A stretch of DNA of 64,000 nucleotides from Sphaerisporangium aureirubrum (GCF_042658925.1 NZ_JBHSRF010000007.1:159735-223734), one strand, 5' to 3'; positions 15,713 through 24,217 are shown, counted from the first letter of the stretch. Notes: a model not told the origin generated them from the sequence alone. Made by a program: numbers and translations.

Positions 15713-17320
15713 TCACCGTCTGACCGGCGTGGCGGTTGCGGTGGTCTTCTCTCCCGATGGCGTCGGGGTGGAAGACGGCTCCGGAAGAATTGTACGACCA
15801 GGGTCGCTCTCAACGTGACGTTGGATTTGCACCCACTGCTCCCCGAGGCCGCCGAGGGTGACATCGTCCCAGGCCTGGAGGCGATGCGTCTTGCGGTCGA
15901 AGTACAGGACGGAGGCCTGGATGGGGGTGGGTTCGTCGTGTTCCAGGCCGCGCAGGCCCGCGCCGCCGGTGGAGCCCTCGATCATCAACCGGCTGCCGGC
16001 GGCGAGCATTTCGGTCGACCGTTCGTGGACGTGCCCGGCGAGGACGAGCGGTACGGAGCCGTCGAAGGCCCGTCCGATGGTGGGGTCGTGCACGGCGACC
16101 ACGTCCACCGGGAGCTTGGCGGCGGCGGCCTCGGTCCCGCTGGCCTTGGAGGCGGCCGGGGAGGGACTGCCGGCCGGGGACGGCTTCCTCGTGGGGACCG
16201 ATGGGGGGACGAGGCGGGCGGCGTGCGAGCGGCCGAGGCGTTCGAGGGCCGCGGCGTCGGAGTCGACCTCGACGCTCTTGTCGGGGGTGAACCGCGGGTC
16301 GCCGAGGCCGTAGATCCGGAGGCCGGCCACGGTCTTCGCGGCACCGTCCAGGACGACGGCGTTCTTCTGGCGGGCGATGGCGCGCTCGGTGTCCGTGGAG
16401 TCGTGATTGCCGCGTACGTAGACGTACGGCACCTTCAGCTTGCCGATCTCCTCGACGAACTTGTTCTCCGCCCTGGTGCCGTGGTCCGCGATGTCCCCGG
16501 TGTCGATGATCACGTTGATCTGGAACTGTTCCATGAGGGATCGGATCGTGTTCCAGGCCAAAGGGTTGAGGTGAATATCCGAGACGTGCAGCACGCGCAG
16601 GGTGTTCGGGTCGGGTGAGTACACGGGCAGGGTGGCGCCCGCGTGGTACAGCTGCGAGACGTTCGTCACCAGCTTGGCGAGTTGTGCCCGGTACTCGGAG
16701 AACCGGCTGACGATCGACTCGGCGCTGCCGATGAGCGACGGCACGCCGGTGAGCAGGCCGGTGTAGCGAGGCTCGGAGATGGAGGCGGGGTTGAAGGTCA
16801 TCACGGCCAGCGCTCCGACGACCACGAGGGTGGCGATGCTCGTCGCCCCCGTCCACAGGGCCTTGCGCCACCCGCGGAAGACGACCAGACCCGCCAGGAA
16901 CGCCCCTGCGACCGCCCAGATGGCTGCTCTGAGCAACAACTCGCGCAGCCCCGACTGGAGATCGGCCTCGATGAGGTCGGGGAGCGTCTCGGCCCAGCGT
17001 GGGCTCTCCAGGAGCCGCTGGGCGACGTCCGCGCGGATGCCGTCCAGGCTGAGGTGCAGTTGCAGCGGCCCCTGATGGGATTCGAAGCGCAGCGTCCCGA
17101 GCGGGCGGATGTCCAGGACCGTCTGCCCCCGCCACGACGGCTGGAGGCTCATGCCGATCTCGGCCGGCCCCACGGCCGTGCTCACATGAGCGCCCACGGC
17201 CAGCCCCAGCCACGCGCCGGCCAGGGCCACGAGCGCGACCAGCAGGCTTGACGTCGTACGTCGTACGGCCCGCCGTCCGGCGAATCGCCGGCCCGCGTCC
17301 ATCCACCCTGTGACAGTCAT
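15713..17320 (-). CDS. Membrane-anchored metallophosphoesterase
   Basis: 535 aa. Two membrane helices (about residues 20-45 and 150-195, including AIWAVAGAFLAGLVVF) flank an extracellular segment of about 100 residues. The C-terminal calcineurin-like domain starts near residue 245 with LHVSDIHLNPLA (DxH), then IIDTGDIADHG (GDxxD), YVRGNHDS (GNHD) and VLAGHVHERS (GHxH), so the di-metal site is complete. A Pro/Ala/Ser-rich insert near residue 390 is unusual. Start ATG 17320 (MTVTGWMD); a longer frame upstream is less likely. Role: phosphoesterase at the membrane, substrate unknown. Confidence 0.88.
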   Translation of the reverse strand: MTVTGWMDAGRRFAGRRAVRRTTSSLLVALVALAGAWLGLAVGAHVSTAVGPAEIGMSLQPSWRGQTVLDIRPLGTLRFESHQGPLQLHLSLDGIRADVAQRLLESPRWAETLPDLIEADLQSGLRELLLRAAIWAVAGAFLAGLVVFRGWRKALWTGATSIATLVVVGALAVMTFNPASISEPRYTGLLTGVPSLIGSAESIVSRFSEYRAQLAKLVTNVSQLYHAGATLPVYSPDPNTLRVLHVSDIHLNPLAWNTIRSLMEQFQINVIIDTGDIADHGTRAENKFVEEIGKLKVPYVYVRGNHDSTDTERAIARQKNAVVLDGAAKTVAGLRIYGLGDPRFTPDKSVEVDSDAAALERLGRSHAARLVPPSVPTRKPSPAGSPSPAASKASGTEAAAAKLPVDVVAVHDPTIGRAFDGSVPLVLAGHVHERSTEMLAAGSRLMIEGSTGGAGLRGLEHDEPTPIQASVLYFDRKTHRLQAWDDVTLGGLGEQWVQIQRHVESDPGRTILPEPSSTPTPSGEKTTATATPVRR

Positions 17321-17459
17321 CGTCGCCTTGCTACCCGAAAACGTCGCACAATTCATAGCCGACACGAGTCAGACGATGTTCATGCGTTGGTCAAATCTTC
17401 CGGCGGCCAGGTCGGGGAGGGCGTGCGCGGCCGGGCCGGTGCGGTGACACGATGGCAGG

Positions 17460-17801
17460 GTGATCGAGGTTTCGCGGGGCAGATTCGAGGAACTCGTTGC
17501 CGAGGCTCTGGACACCGTTCCGCCCGAACTGGCCCAAGTCATGGACAACGTGGTCGTCGTCGTGGTCGACGATCCTCCCGAACCTGGCCTGCTCGGGCTC
17601 TACACGGGCATCCCGCTGACCGAGCGCGGGGACTGGTACTCGGGCGTGCTGCCGGACCGGATCGAGATCTACCGCAATCCGATCTGCGGGATGTGCGCGA
17701 CCGAAGACGAGGTCATCGAGGAGGTACAAATAACCGTCGTTCACGAAATAGCTCACCATTTCGGAATCGACGACGACCGCTTGCACGAACTGGGCTGGTA
17801 G
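17460..17801 (+). CDS. Zincin-like metallopeptidase family protein
   Basis: 113 aa, the typical size of the small zincin family (Pfam Zincin_1 type). Near the C-terminus it has VVHEIAHHFGIDDDRLHELG, containing HExxHxxG followed by an acidic third ligand region, and upstream IEIYRNPICGMC. It starts with GTG behind GGCAGG. Cytosolic. These small proteins have the metalloprotease motif, but substrates are unknown. Confidence 0.88.
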   Translation: MIEVSRGRFEELVAEALDTVPPELAQVMDNVVVVVVDDPPEPGLLGLYTGIPLTERGDWYSGVLPDRIEIYRNPICGMCATEDEVIEEVQITVVHEIAHHFGIDDDRLHELGW

Positions 17802-17951
17802 CCCGCTCACCTGGGCGAACTTCTCCGTCGCCTGGTGGTGAGCAGAACCTATCCTGCGATTGGGCTTGCGTAACCACGCCCGGCATGGGCACCGTAGGTG
17901 ACACACTGAACACGGTCTGTCAGGACGGCCCAGCGAGCCCAGCGGAGAAAT

Positions 17952-19244
17952 ATGGCGGCCACGAGGCCAGGCCGGCTGCCCGGGCGGCACCGCCGCTCGC
18001 CCGAAAGCCAAGCGACATACGGCGAAGTCATCGCCATCGGCGAATTCCGCGCCCTGTGGGGCGGGCAGTGCCTTTCCTTGCTCGGCGACCAGCTCGCCCA
18101 GGTGGCACTGGCCCTGCTCGTCTACGACCGCACCCGTGCGCCCCTCGCCACCGCCGCCGTGTACGCGCTGACGTACCTTCCGCCGATCATCGGTGGTCCC
18201 TTCCTCGCCGGACTCGCCGACAAGTACGCGCGGCGTCACATCATGATCGTGTGTGATTTAGCGCGTGCCGCCCTGGTGGGCCTCATGGCGGTGCCCGACA
18301 TGCCGTTCTTCGTGCTGTGCGCCCTGGTCTTCCTGGTGGTGCTGCTCAGCTCGCCGTTCACGGCCGCACGGGCGGCGCTGCTGCCCGAGATCCTCGAAGG
18401 GGACCGGTACGTCGCGGGCTCGGCACTGCAGAACATGACCAACCAAGCGGTGCAGATGCTGGGCTTCGCCGCCGGCGCCGGGCTGATCGCGGCGATCGGG
18501 GCCCACTACGGTCTCGCGCTCGACGCGGCGACCTTCCTGGCCTCGGCGCTGATCATCGCGCTCGGCGTCCGCCGCCGCCCTCCACCCGAGCCTGACGGCA
18601 GTGTGCCGGTCTCGATGTGGGCCATGACGAAGTCAGGAGCACGGCTCGTCTTCGGGGACCGGCGTCTGCGGGTTCTGGTGCTGTTCGCCTGGCTCTGCGG
18701 CTTCTACGTACTTCCCGAGGGCATCGCCGTGCCGTACGCCGCGACCTTCAGCCGGGATCCTCAAACCGTCACGCTGCTCACCGGCCTGCTGATGGCCGCC
18801 ATGCCCACCGGGACGGTGATCGGCGCGTTCTTCTTCGGCCGGTGCGTCACCCCCACCAGGCGCCTGCGGGCCATGGGGTGGATGGCGATGCTCAGCTGCG
18901 CCCCCCTGATCGGCTGCGCGATGCGGCCGCCGGTGGCCGTCGTCCTCGCGCTCTGGGCGCTCGCCGGATTCGGCGGTGCCTATCAGTTGGCGGCGAATGC
19001 CGCGTTCGTCCAATGTGTGCCCGCCAACCGGCGGGCCCAGGCCTTCGGTCTCGTGCAGTCCGGGTTGCTCGGCGTCCAGGGCATCGGCATCCTGATCGGC
19101 GGAGCCGCCGCCCAAGCGCTCGGTCCAGAGCCGGTGGTCGCCCTCGCCGGGGCGGCCGGGTTGTCCGTGGCCGCGTTGCTGGCCATGCTCTGGACCGAGT
19201 CTCGTGCCGAGATAATCACCAGGGTCCGCACTCAGGTGACCTAG
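17952..19244 (+). CDS. MFS transporter (EntS-like, 12 TM)
   Basis: 430 aa. After a cytosolic N-terminus of about 28 residues, helix 1 region reads FRALWGGQCLSLLGDQLAQVAL, followed by LAGLADKYARRHIMIVCDL (motif A), as in the MFS_3 branch that includes siderophore and drug exporters. Substrate unknown. GGAGAA precedes the ATG. Its stop TAG overlaps the stop of the convergent PspC gene in a shared CTAG. Confidence 0.88.
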   Translation: MAATRPGRLPGRHRRSPESQATYGEVIAIGEFRALWGGQCLSLLGDQLAQVALALLVYDRTRAPLATAAVYALTYLPPIIGGPFLAGLADKYARRHIMIVCDLARAALVGLMAVPDMPFFVLCALVFLVVLLSSPFTAARAALLPEILEGDRYVAGSALQNMTNQAVQMLGFAAGAGLIAAIGAHYGLALDAATFLASALIIALGVRRRPPPEPDGSVPVSMWAMTKSGARLVFGDRRLRVLVLFAWLCGFYVLPEGIAVPYAATFSRDPQTVTLLTGLLMAAMPTGTVIGAFFFGRCVTPTRRLRAMGWMAMLSCAPLIGCAMRPPVAVVLALWALAGFGGAYQLAANAAFVQCVPANRRAQAFGLVQSGLLGVQGIGILIGGAAAQALGPEPVVALAGAAGLSVAALLAMLWTESRAEIITRVRTQVT

Positions 19245-19651
19245 AACTTCGCGGGCGGCTCGTCGACCGGGGACTGCCGAGGCGCGTCCTGGACGGGCTG
19301 GTCGGCGTACGGCGCCTGGCTCTGCTGCTGCTTCCACTTGGTGGACGCCTGCTGGAAGTGCCCCGAGGCCTGCTGCCAGACCGAGTTGGGCTCGCTCTTC
19401 TGCTTACTGATCAGGTCCTGGACGATGGAGGTGCTCTTGCCCTCTTCCGGGATCAGCAGCCACGCGACCGCGTAGATCCCGATGCCGAGCCCACCGAAGA
19501 AGGTGGCGACTGCGAGCGCGAGCCGCAGGATGTTGGCGTCGACCCCCAGGAATTCCCCCGCCCCGGAGCAGACCCCTGCGATGATCTTCCCCTGCCGAGT
19601 CCGGCGGAGTTCCTTGGTCGACTGGTGCCCGTAAGAGTTCATCTCGTTCAT
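19241..19651 (-). CDS. PspC domain protein
   Basis: 136 aa. Residues 14-70 are a PspC domain: LRRTRQGKIIAGVCSGAGEF, then LGVDANILRLALAVATFFGG and a membrane helix ending AWLLIPEE. The C-terminal 65 residues are Gln-rich and predicted cytosolic. PspC proteins sense or buffer envelope stress. No pspA gene is nearby. The gene converges on the MFS gene with a 4-bp overlap. Confidence 0.88.
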   Translation of the reverse strand: MNEMNSYGHQSTKELRRTRQGKIIAGVCSGAGEFLGVDANILRLALAVATFFGGLGIGIYAVAWLLIPEEGKSTSIVQDLISKQKSEPNSVWQQASGHFQQASTKWKQQQSQAPYADQPVQDAPRQSPVDEPPAKF

Positions 19652-19805
19652 GTCTCAAGACTGCCCCCCACACCGCCCTTAGCACATAGGGATTCCCCCT
19701 GGCCCAACCCTGGCGACCCCCTGAACCCCCCTCGCCCCCACCCTGATCCACCAACGGCAAGCCGGTCGCGCAAGTCACGGTACGCTCAGTACCCTGCATC
19801 TATGC

Positions 19806-19877
19806 GGGCCGCTAGCTCAATGGCAGAGCTGCGGACTTTTAATCCGTAGGTTCAGGGTTCGAGTCCCTGGCGGCCCA
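19806..19877 (+). tRNA. tRNA-Lys (TTT), attachment site of an integrated element
   Basis: Cloverleaf with acceptor GGGCCGC/GCGGCCC, D-arm AGCTC..GAGCT, anticodon TTT in CTTTTAA, T-arm CAGGG-TTCGAGT-CCCTG and discriminator A. CCA is not encoded. Its 3' half is repeated 2.8 kb downstream at 22677, marking an integration event that kept the gene intact. Confidence 0.95.
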
Positions 19878-19879
19878 CC
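19841..19879 (+). repeat. attL: 3' half of tRNA-Lys
   Basis: From the anticodon 3' side (AATCCG) through the T-arm and acceptor to CCCACC. Matches 22677-22715 at 35 of 39 positions; the middle 15 bases (AGGTTCAGGGTTCGA) are identical. Confidence 0.85.
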
Positions 19880-19929
19880 CTCAAAGACCAGGGCAGACTC
19901 CTGGATCTCATGATCCGTAAGCCTGCCCG

Positions 19930-19970
19930 GGGTTGCAGTTCGGGTTGCAGTTGTCAGCACGGGGTTGCAG
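19930..19970 (+). repeat. Arm-type direct repeats near attL
   Basis: GGGTTGCAGTT at 19930-19940 and 19942-19952 (12-bp period) and a third GGGTTGCAG at 19962-19970. The same pair with the same period recurs near the right end (22567-22589). Between att core and integrase gene is where tyrosine integrase arm sites are expected. Confidence 0.65.
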
Positions 19971-19979
19971 TCCCCGGCC

Positions 19980-20858
19980 TCATGCATCCCACAGCGCCCG
20001 GCCCATCCGCGCCGCCGCATCGCTGGCGAGCTTCGCCGTGACGTGGGTGTAGCGCTTGGTCGTGGTGAGCTGGGAGTGGCCAAGGATTTCCTGCACGACG
20101 CTGATGTCCACGCCCTGTTCCAGCAGCAACGTGGCCGCCGTGTGACGTGCGTCGTGGACCCGGGCATCCTTTCCGACCCTGGCATCCCTTAGGAGTGCTT
20201 TCCATTCGTCCCAGTCGTCACCGGGGTCGATTGGGCTTCCATCAGTCCGGCTCCAGACGAGATCCATGCCGCACCACTTCTTTCCTGCGGCTTTCTCCTC
20301 CTGCCGTTGGGCTTCTCCATGCAGTTTCAGCAGGGGGATCAGCGGTGGCGGAATCAGCACCGTCCGCCGGCCCTTGCCTTTGGGTTTCACGAACGCCCAA
20401 CCGCCGATGCGATCAGGACAGGACGGGGCGTGCCCGACGCAGTCCGGCGCGCAGAAGGCCGGGCATTTCCCGCCGTGTTCCCGGCACCGTGGAGGGCACG
20501 GGCGACGGCACAGGTGTCGCCTCCCGGACGTCCTTTTGGCCTTTGGGCAGTCAGCCGGGCAGGGATACCGGTGCAGCCGTTCTCCGCAGGCATGGTGGTC
20601 CTCGCAGCCGTGCTGGAAACGCTGTCGCTTGATTTGCCAGAACACGCGGATGACGCCCTTGTCCAGGTCGAGGTACTTCCACCGCAGCCCGAGCGCTTCG
20701 CACTGCCTGAGCCCCAGCGCGAGCGCGACCGACCAACGCGTGCCGTTTCTACGATCTACGGCCTTCTCCAGCACGGCGCGCGCCTCAGCGGCCGTCAGCG
20801 GCTCTATCTCGACGTCCTCGCCCGTGGGAGCGTCGATCAGCGTGCAGACGCCTTCTCC
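19980..20858 (-). pseudogene. Tyrosine-recombinase integrase, catalytic half only
   Basis: About 290 residues of the C-terminal part remain. Catalytic elements are present: ALALGLRQCEALGLRW (Arg I), HDARHTAATLLLEQG (HxxR) and LGHSQLTTTKRYTHV (His and nucleophile Tyr). A Cys-rich insert (HGCEDHHACG, CPADCPKAK, CPPRCREH) sits between the Arg I region and the rest, as in Streptomyces SAM-type integrases. Family similarity begins at VCTLIDAPTGEDVEIEPLT; the N-terminal core-binding and arm-binding domains are gone and no start signal is present. Integration activity must be lost. Confidence 0.85.
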
Positions 20859-20878
20859 TGCCCGACACCACCAGACCC

Positions 20879-21286
20879 ATGACCCTGCCCTGCAAAGCCG
20901 ACAATCTCGCCGATGACCCCGAATTCCGCGCCCGCGCCACCACGATCATGCAACGCCACGCCACAGCCATACTCGACTCGGTCAACGAGTTGGCTGCCCG
21001 CGGAGCGATCAACAAAGCAACCGCCGAGATCCGGCTCCACCAGGTGGCCCCGCTGTTCAAGCTCTACCTCATCAATGGCCAAGACGCATTCTTCGGCTAC
21101 TACCCGATACAACGCTATGAGCTCCACATAGGCGACGAAAGCCGCGGCATCTATGACCTCATGGGCAAAGACGCCGCGATCTTTCACCACTCCGCCGACA
21201 CCGACACCGGACGCGAGTACATCAAGCAATCTCGTCTATGGTTCGAGTCGATGTGGAGCACCATCAGCCGGGAGTACAAAGGGTGA
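20879..21286 (+). pseudogene. C-terminal fragment of a regulator-type protein
   Basis: 135 codons from an ATG that looks accidental. The sequence (FKLYLINGQDAFFGYYPIQR then GIYDLMGKDAAIFHHSADTD and RLWFESMWSTISREY) resembles the C-terminal ligand-like domain of actinobacterial HTH regulators that are followed by a HAD phosphatase gene, as here (recollection of the family, not searched). No helix-turn-helix is present, so the N-terminal part is missing. Its broken end lies about 20 bp from the broken end of the divergent integrase. It overlaps the HAD remnant by 4 bp (GTGA). Confidence 0.6.
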
Positions 21287-21635
21287 TCTCTAAGCCTGCA
21301 ACCATCCATCGCATACTCACCAACGTCAAACACGTACTCTTCGATACGGCCTACTCGGCTACTTCGACCACATCTCAGCCCGCACCCTGTTCCAAGATCC
21401 CGCCTTACTCAAACCCCACCCTCATCTGATCACCCAGGCCCTCAACGCTCTGGGAGCCGACCCGGCCCTAACCGTCTTCATCGGCGACTCAGTCAGCGAC
21501 ATCCAAAGCGCCAAAGACGCCGGAGTCCTCAGCATCGGCTACGCCAACGCCCCCGACAAAGACCACCTCCTGCACAACGCCGGAGCAGACGCCGTCATCA
21601 ACGACATGACCCAGCTCATCCCACCCGGCACATAG
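21283..21635 (+). pseudogene. HAD-family phosphatase remnant (internal deletion plus frame change)
   Basis: Frame 1 from GTG 21283 reads VISKPATIHRILTNVKHVLFD, the start of HAD motif I, then loses sense and stops at 21427-21429. From 21357 another frame reads GYFDHISARTLFQD, KPHPHLITQALNALG, FIGDSVSDIQSAKDAG (HAD motif IV) and ends at 21635. The DxD partner and all of motifs II-III are missing. About 100 residues appear deleted between the pieces. Confidence 0.75.
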
Positions 21636-22009
21636 CCAGCCACATCGTCGAACGCAAAATATTGCCGAGTTACTCTGTTAAGTATCAAGACGGCGGCGCG
21701 GCGCGCCGCCGCACCCCCGGCCCTCCGCCCGCCCGCCGTCCGGGCGTGCGGCCTGGGGGCCGGTCCCGGACGGCGCGGACAACGGGCCGGGCGCCGCACG
21801 CCTGCCGCACCGTACTCATCGAACGCTCCGACCAGGGTTGCCGCGCCGCCGTGCAGATGCAGCCCTAACGATCGCCACGGCGTGGCTGGACGCCGTACAT
21901 GCTTGGGGCGATCGACGATCCAGGATTCGTTCCTCACCCTGGCTCACCGAGCAACGTGGCTAATCGCCGAGCTTGACCCTGGACCGGCGAGATTGCAGGC
22001 TGACGAACT
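21636..22009. other. Non-coding stretch inside the element
   Basis: About 370 bp. A very GC-rich part (about 21690-21800) with GCGCGCCGC-type runs is followed by ordinary sequence. No open frame with a start signal or family resemblance was found. Confidence 0.45.
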
Positions 22010-22195
22010 ATGAGCAGGAGGCGCTACGTCGCCAGAGGCGTTCCCGGCGGCTACCGGATCTGGGACAACAAGGCACGCCGCTGGTGGGGCGACCACTACG
22101 AGTTGTACCTTGACGATCTGCTCGACGAGTTGAACGGCGCGCGCGACTACGCCAAGGACGCACCTTCCCATGCCTGGTTAGGGGTGCCATATTGA
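22010..22195 (+). CDS. Small hypothetical protein within the element
   Basis: 61 aa, Trp/Tyr/Arg-rich: SRRRYVARGVPGGYRIWDN then KARRWWGDHYELYLDDLL and a short acidic helix. No membrane helix or signal. The composition looks like a real coding sequence, with an ordinary start ATGAGCAGG but no clear Shine-Dalgarno. Function unknown; the pattern of a small nucleic-acid-associated or cargo protein is only a guess. Confidence 0.5.
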   Translation: MSRRRYVARGVPGGYRIWDNKARRWWGDHYELYLDDLLDELNGARDYAKDAPSHAWLGVPY

Positions 22196-22199
22196 TCTC

Positions 22200-22508
22200 G
22201 TGAGATCCAGTGCGGGCAAGCAACCTCGTGAAGGTGCGGCGAAGGTGCTCTCACCCCGCCAACCGACATGGAGTTCTGTGTTAGTGGCTGTCGTCGCCAC
22301 GTACGGCATCCTCATCCACGGTTTGGCGCTCTTCAAGGGCATGCCTTCGTCCATCACCGAGGACTGGCTTCACCTCGGCGCCTCGCCATGGTGGTGGGTA
22401 TCAGAGGCCATCATGGGCGCGATATTTGTCCTCATTCTGTGGATTCAGATAAGAGACGTCCGGCAGAGGTATCGCTCACCCAAATCAACGCCGGAGGATT
22501 CCATATAA
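22200..22508 (+). CDS. Small hypothetical membrane protein within the element
   Basis: 102 aa from GTG 22200, 4 bp after the preceding gene. Two hydrophobic helices: about residues 26-46 (VLVAVVATYGILIHGLALF) and 66-84 (VSEAIMGAIFVLILWIQI), with an amphipathic loop (SITEDWLHLGASPWWW) between them. Function unknown. Confidence 0.5.
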   Translation: MRSSAGKQPREGAAKVLSPRQPTWSSVLVAVVATYGILIHGLALFKGMPSSITEDWLHLGASPWWWVSEAIMGAIFVLILWIQIRDVRQRYRSPKSTPEDSI

Positions 22509-22566
22509 CCTTCCTTGGGCGTCTACTCCCGTGGCGCGAAGGATTGCAGGGGAGCCACAATCGCGC

Positions 22567-22589
22567 GGGTTGCAGTTTGGGTTGCAGTT
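22567..22589 (+). repeat. Arm-type direct repeats near attR
   Basis: GGGTTGCAGTT at 22567-22577 and 22579-22589, the same 11-mer and 12-bp period as near attL. A weaker copy (GGATTGCAGGG) lies at about 22540. Probably integrase arm-binding sites. Confidence 0.6.
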
Positions 22590-22676
22590 CAAGGTGATCC
22601 AAAGGCGTTCAGATCAGACCACGCATGCCCGCTGACCTGCATTGAACTGTCTGGAACCATGATCGTCCGAGCTTAA

Positions 22677-22715
22677 AATCCGAAGGTTCAGGGTTCGATT
22701 CCTCGGCGGCCCACC
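22677..22715 (+). repeat. attR: duplicated 3' half of tRNA-Lys
   Basis: Imperfect copy of 19841-19879 with four substitutions, three of them in the T-stem 3' side (GATTCCTC versus GAGTCCCT). The 5' half of a tRNA is missing, so it is not a functional gene. The 231 bp to the next gene hold only its promoter region. Confidence 0.85.
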
Positions 22716-22946
22716 TGCACAATAACCGTGAGCCCATCGTGGAATTTTTCGCCTCAACCACGTGCGGCCACTGTCCGGTTGTGGCGTCGTCCATTACCTC
22801 CTTGGCCGTCGTTTTCATACAAGACGGCCGCAGTGGGGCTTCCTAGCATGGCGTGGGCGCTCCGCCACGGTGCGTTGGAGTGGAACTGCCATCCGCTTGT
22901 CGATCTACCTGGCGGCCTCGTCGGCCGGCAATGAGGGGAGCAGCAC

Positions 22947-23525
22947 ATGCGTGATCTGGTCTGTACGGCGTTTGTTTCGCTCGATGGTGTTGTGGACTCC
23001 CCGGGGGGTGGGCCGGGGGAAGAGCACCGGAGTGGGGGGTGGGTGGTCAAGGGCATCGAGTTTCTGCCTGAGGCGTTCTCGCTCAAGGGGGAGGAGCTTG
23101 AGGAAACGACGGCGTTGATGTTCGGGCGTCGTAGCTATGAGGTGTTCGCACCGTTCTGGCGGGACTCGGAGGATCATGCCGCTTACAAGGAGCTGCCCAA
23201 GTACGTGGTCTCGAGCACGCTGCCCGACGACGCCATCGTTGAGGGGTGGGGGCCTACGACGATCCTGCGGTCGACCGAGGACGTCGTCGAACTCAAGAAG
23301 GGCGAGGGGGGCGCGATCTTCATTCATGGGAGTGCGGAGCTCGCTCGGCGACTGTCGGACGCGAGACTGGTCGACCGGTACAACCTGCTCGTGTTCCCGG
23401 TGCTGCTCGGAGCGGGGAAGAGCCTGTTCAGCGGGGCGGACAGAGACAAGCAGGCATTGAGTCTTCGGGCGTCCGAGGCCTACCCGAACGGTATCGTCAA
23501 GTTGATCTACGACGTCGTCGGCTGA
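22947..23525 (+). CDS. Dihydrofolate reductase / RibD C-terminal family protein
   Basis: 192 aa. RibD_C fold: VCTAFVSLDGVVDSPGG at the N-terminus, LMFGRRSYEVFAPFW, IFIHGSAELARRL (NADPH-binding loop) and VFPVLLGAGKSLF. Proteins of this branch are NADPH-dependent reductases of unknown substrate, common in actinomycetes, and are not essential folate DHFR. GAGGGGAGC precedes the ATG. The end overlaps the convergent AraC-type gene by 19 bp. Confidence 0.88.
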   Translation: MRDLVCTAFVSLDGVVDSPGGGPGEEHRSGGWVVKGIEFLPEAFSLKGEELEETTALMFGRRSYEVFAPFWRDSEDHAAYKELPKYVVSSTLPDDAIVEGWGPTTILRSTEDVVELKKGEGGAIFIHGSAELARRLSDARLVDRYNLLVFPVLLGAGKSLFSGADRDKQALSLRASEAYPNGIVKLIYDVVG

Positions 23526-24217
23526 TCCAGATCCAGGGCGATCGCGCCGACGGTGCCCTCGCGGAGTTGTCGCGCCGTACACCCGACGTAGCGGCGCAGC
23601 GCACGGGCCAGGTGTGGCTCGTCGAAGTACTCGAGCTTGGAGATGACATCGGCGACCGGGGTGCCGGCGGCCAGCAGCGCCGAGGCATTGCGGACGCGTT
23701 CGATCTGCCGTACGGCGCCCTGGGTGAGCCCGGTCGCCGCGCGGAACCGGCGTTCGAGGGTGCGTCCCGAGACCATTGGACGGTGGCCTCGACGGACCTC
23801 GGCGACGAGCGGGTCACGGAGCACGGCTCCGGCGCGCACTAGGCGGTCGACCAGGGCCTCGGCGTCGTCGGGGCCGGGCGTCTCCCAACGGCTGCCGTCC
23901 AGCCGGAAGGTCCGGTGCGTGGCGTCGGGGAGTTCGACGCCGCGGTCGACCAGGGCCGGGGTGGGCACGGCCCGGAGCCAGGTGCCCACCGCGAACTCGA
24001 TGCCGACGAAGGTCGCGCCCTCCGGGACCGGCGCGGTGCCGGTCCCGGTCTCAGGGCCGGAGATGCTCGCGTAAGGCGTGCCCTCGCGCTCCCAGAACAC
24101 CAGACCCCAGCACACGGCCGCCACCGAGGTCATCTCCGTGACCCGCTCGCTCGTACAGGTCCACACGGTGTCGACCCAGGGCGAGTCGGACGCGCGAGTC
24201 TCGAACCGCAGTGCCAC
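23507..24217 (-). CDS. AraC family transcriptional regulator
   Basis: 236 aa. The C-terminal 95 residues form the two AraC helix-turn-helices: SGRTLERRFRAATGLTQGAV and DVISKLEYFDEPHLARALRR followed by the conserved tail YVGCTARQLR. The N-terminal 130 residues are a cupin-like ligand domain (EGATFVGIEFAVGTWLRAVP). Ligand unknown. A neighbouring RibD_C reductase, convergent with it, is a common partner. Confidence 0.85.
   Translation of the reverse strand: MALRFETRASDSPWVDTVWTCTSERVTEMTSVAAVCWGLVFWEREGTPYASISGPETGTGTAPVPEGATFVGIEFAVGTWLRAVPTPALVDRGVELPDATHRTFRLDGSRWETPGPDDAEALVDRLVRAGAVLRDPLVAEVRRGHRPMVSGRTLERRFRAATGLTQGAVRQIERVRNASALLAAGTPVADVISKLEYFDEPHLARALRRYVGCTARQLREGTVGAIALDLDQPTTS

Larger units (their letters stand above)
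19841..22715. mobile_element. Decayed integrative element in tRNA-Lys (2.9 kb remnant)
   Basis: Bounded by a 39-bp imperfect direct repeat of the tRNA-Lys 3' half (19841-19879 and 22677-22715, 35 of 39 identical). It holds a 5'-truncated tyrosine integrase at the expected position next to attL, paired 11-bp repeats near both ends, two truncated genes and two small hypothetical genes. Size, content and truncations show an element that lost its core by internal deletion, of the SAM-integrase type known from Streptomyces integrative elements. Confidence 0.85.

Noticed and set aside
21662..21937. Small coding genes in the GC-rich part of the element
   Set aside because: Both strands are open with Arg/Pro/Gly-rich translations, no ribosome binding site and no resemblance to known proteins.
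22677..22715. Second tRNA-Lys gene
   Set aside because: Only the 3' half is present, with T-stem mismatches and no D-arm or acceptor 5' strand; it is the attR duplication.
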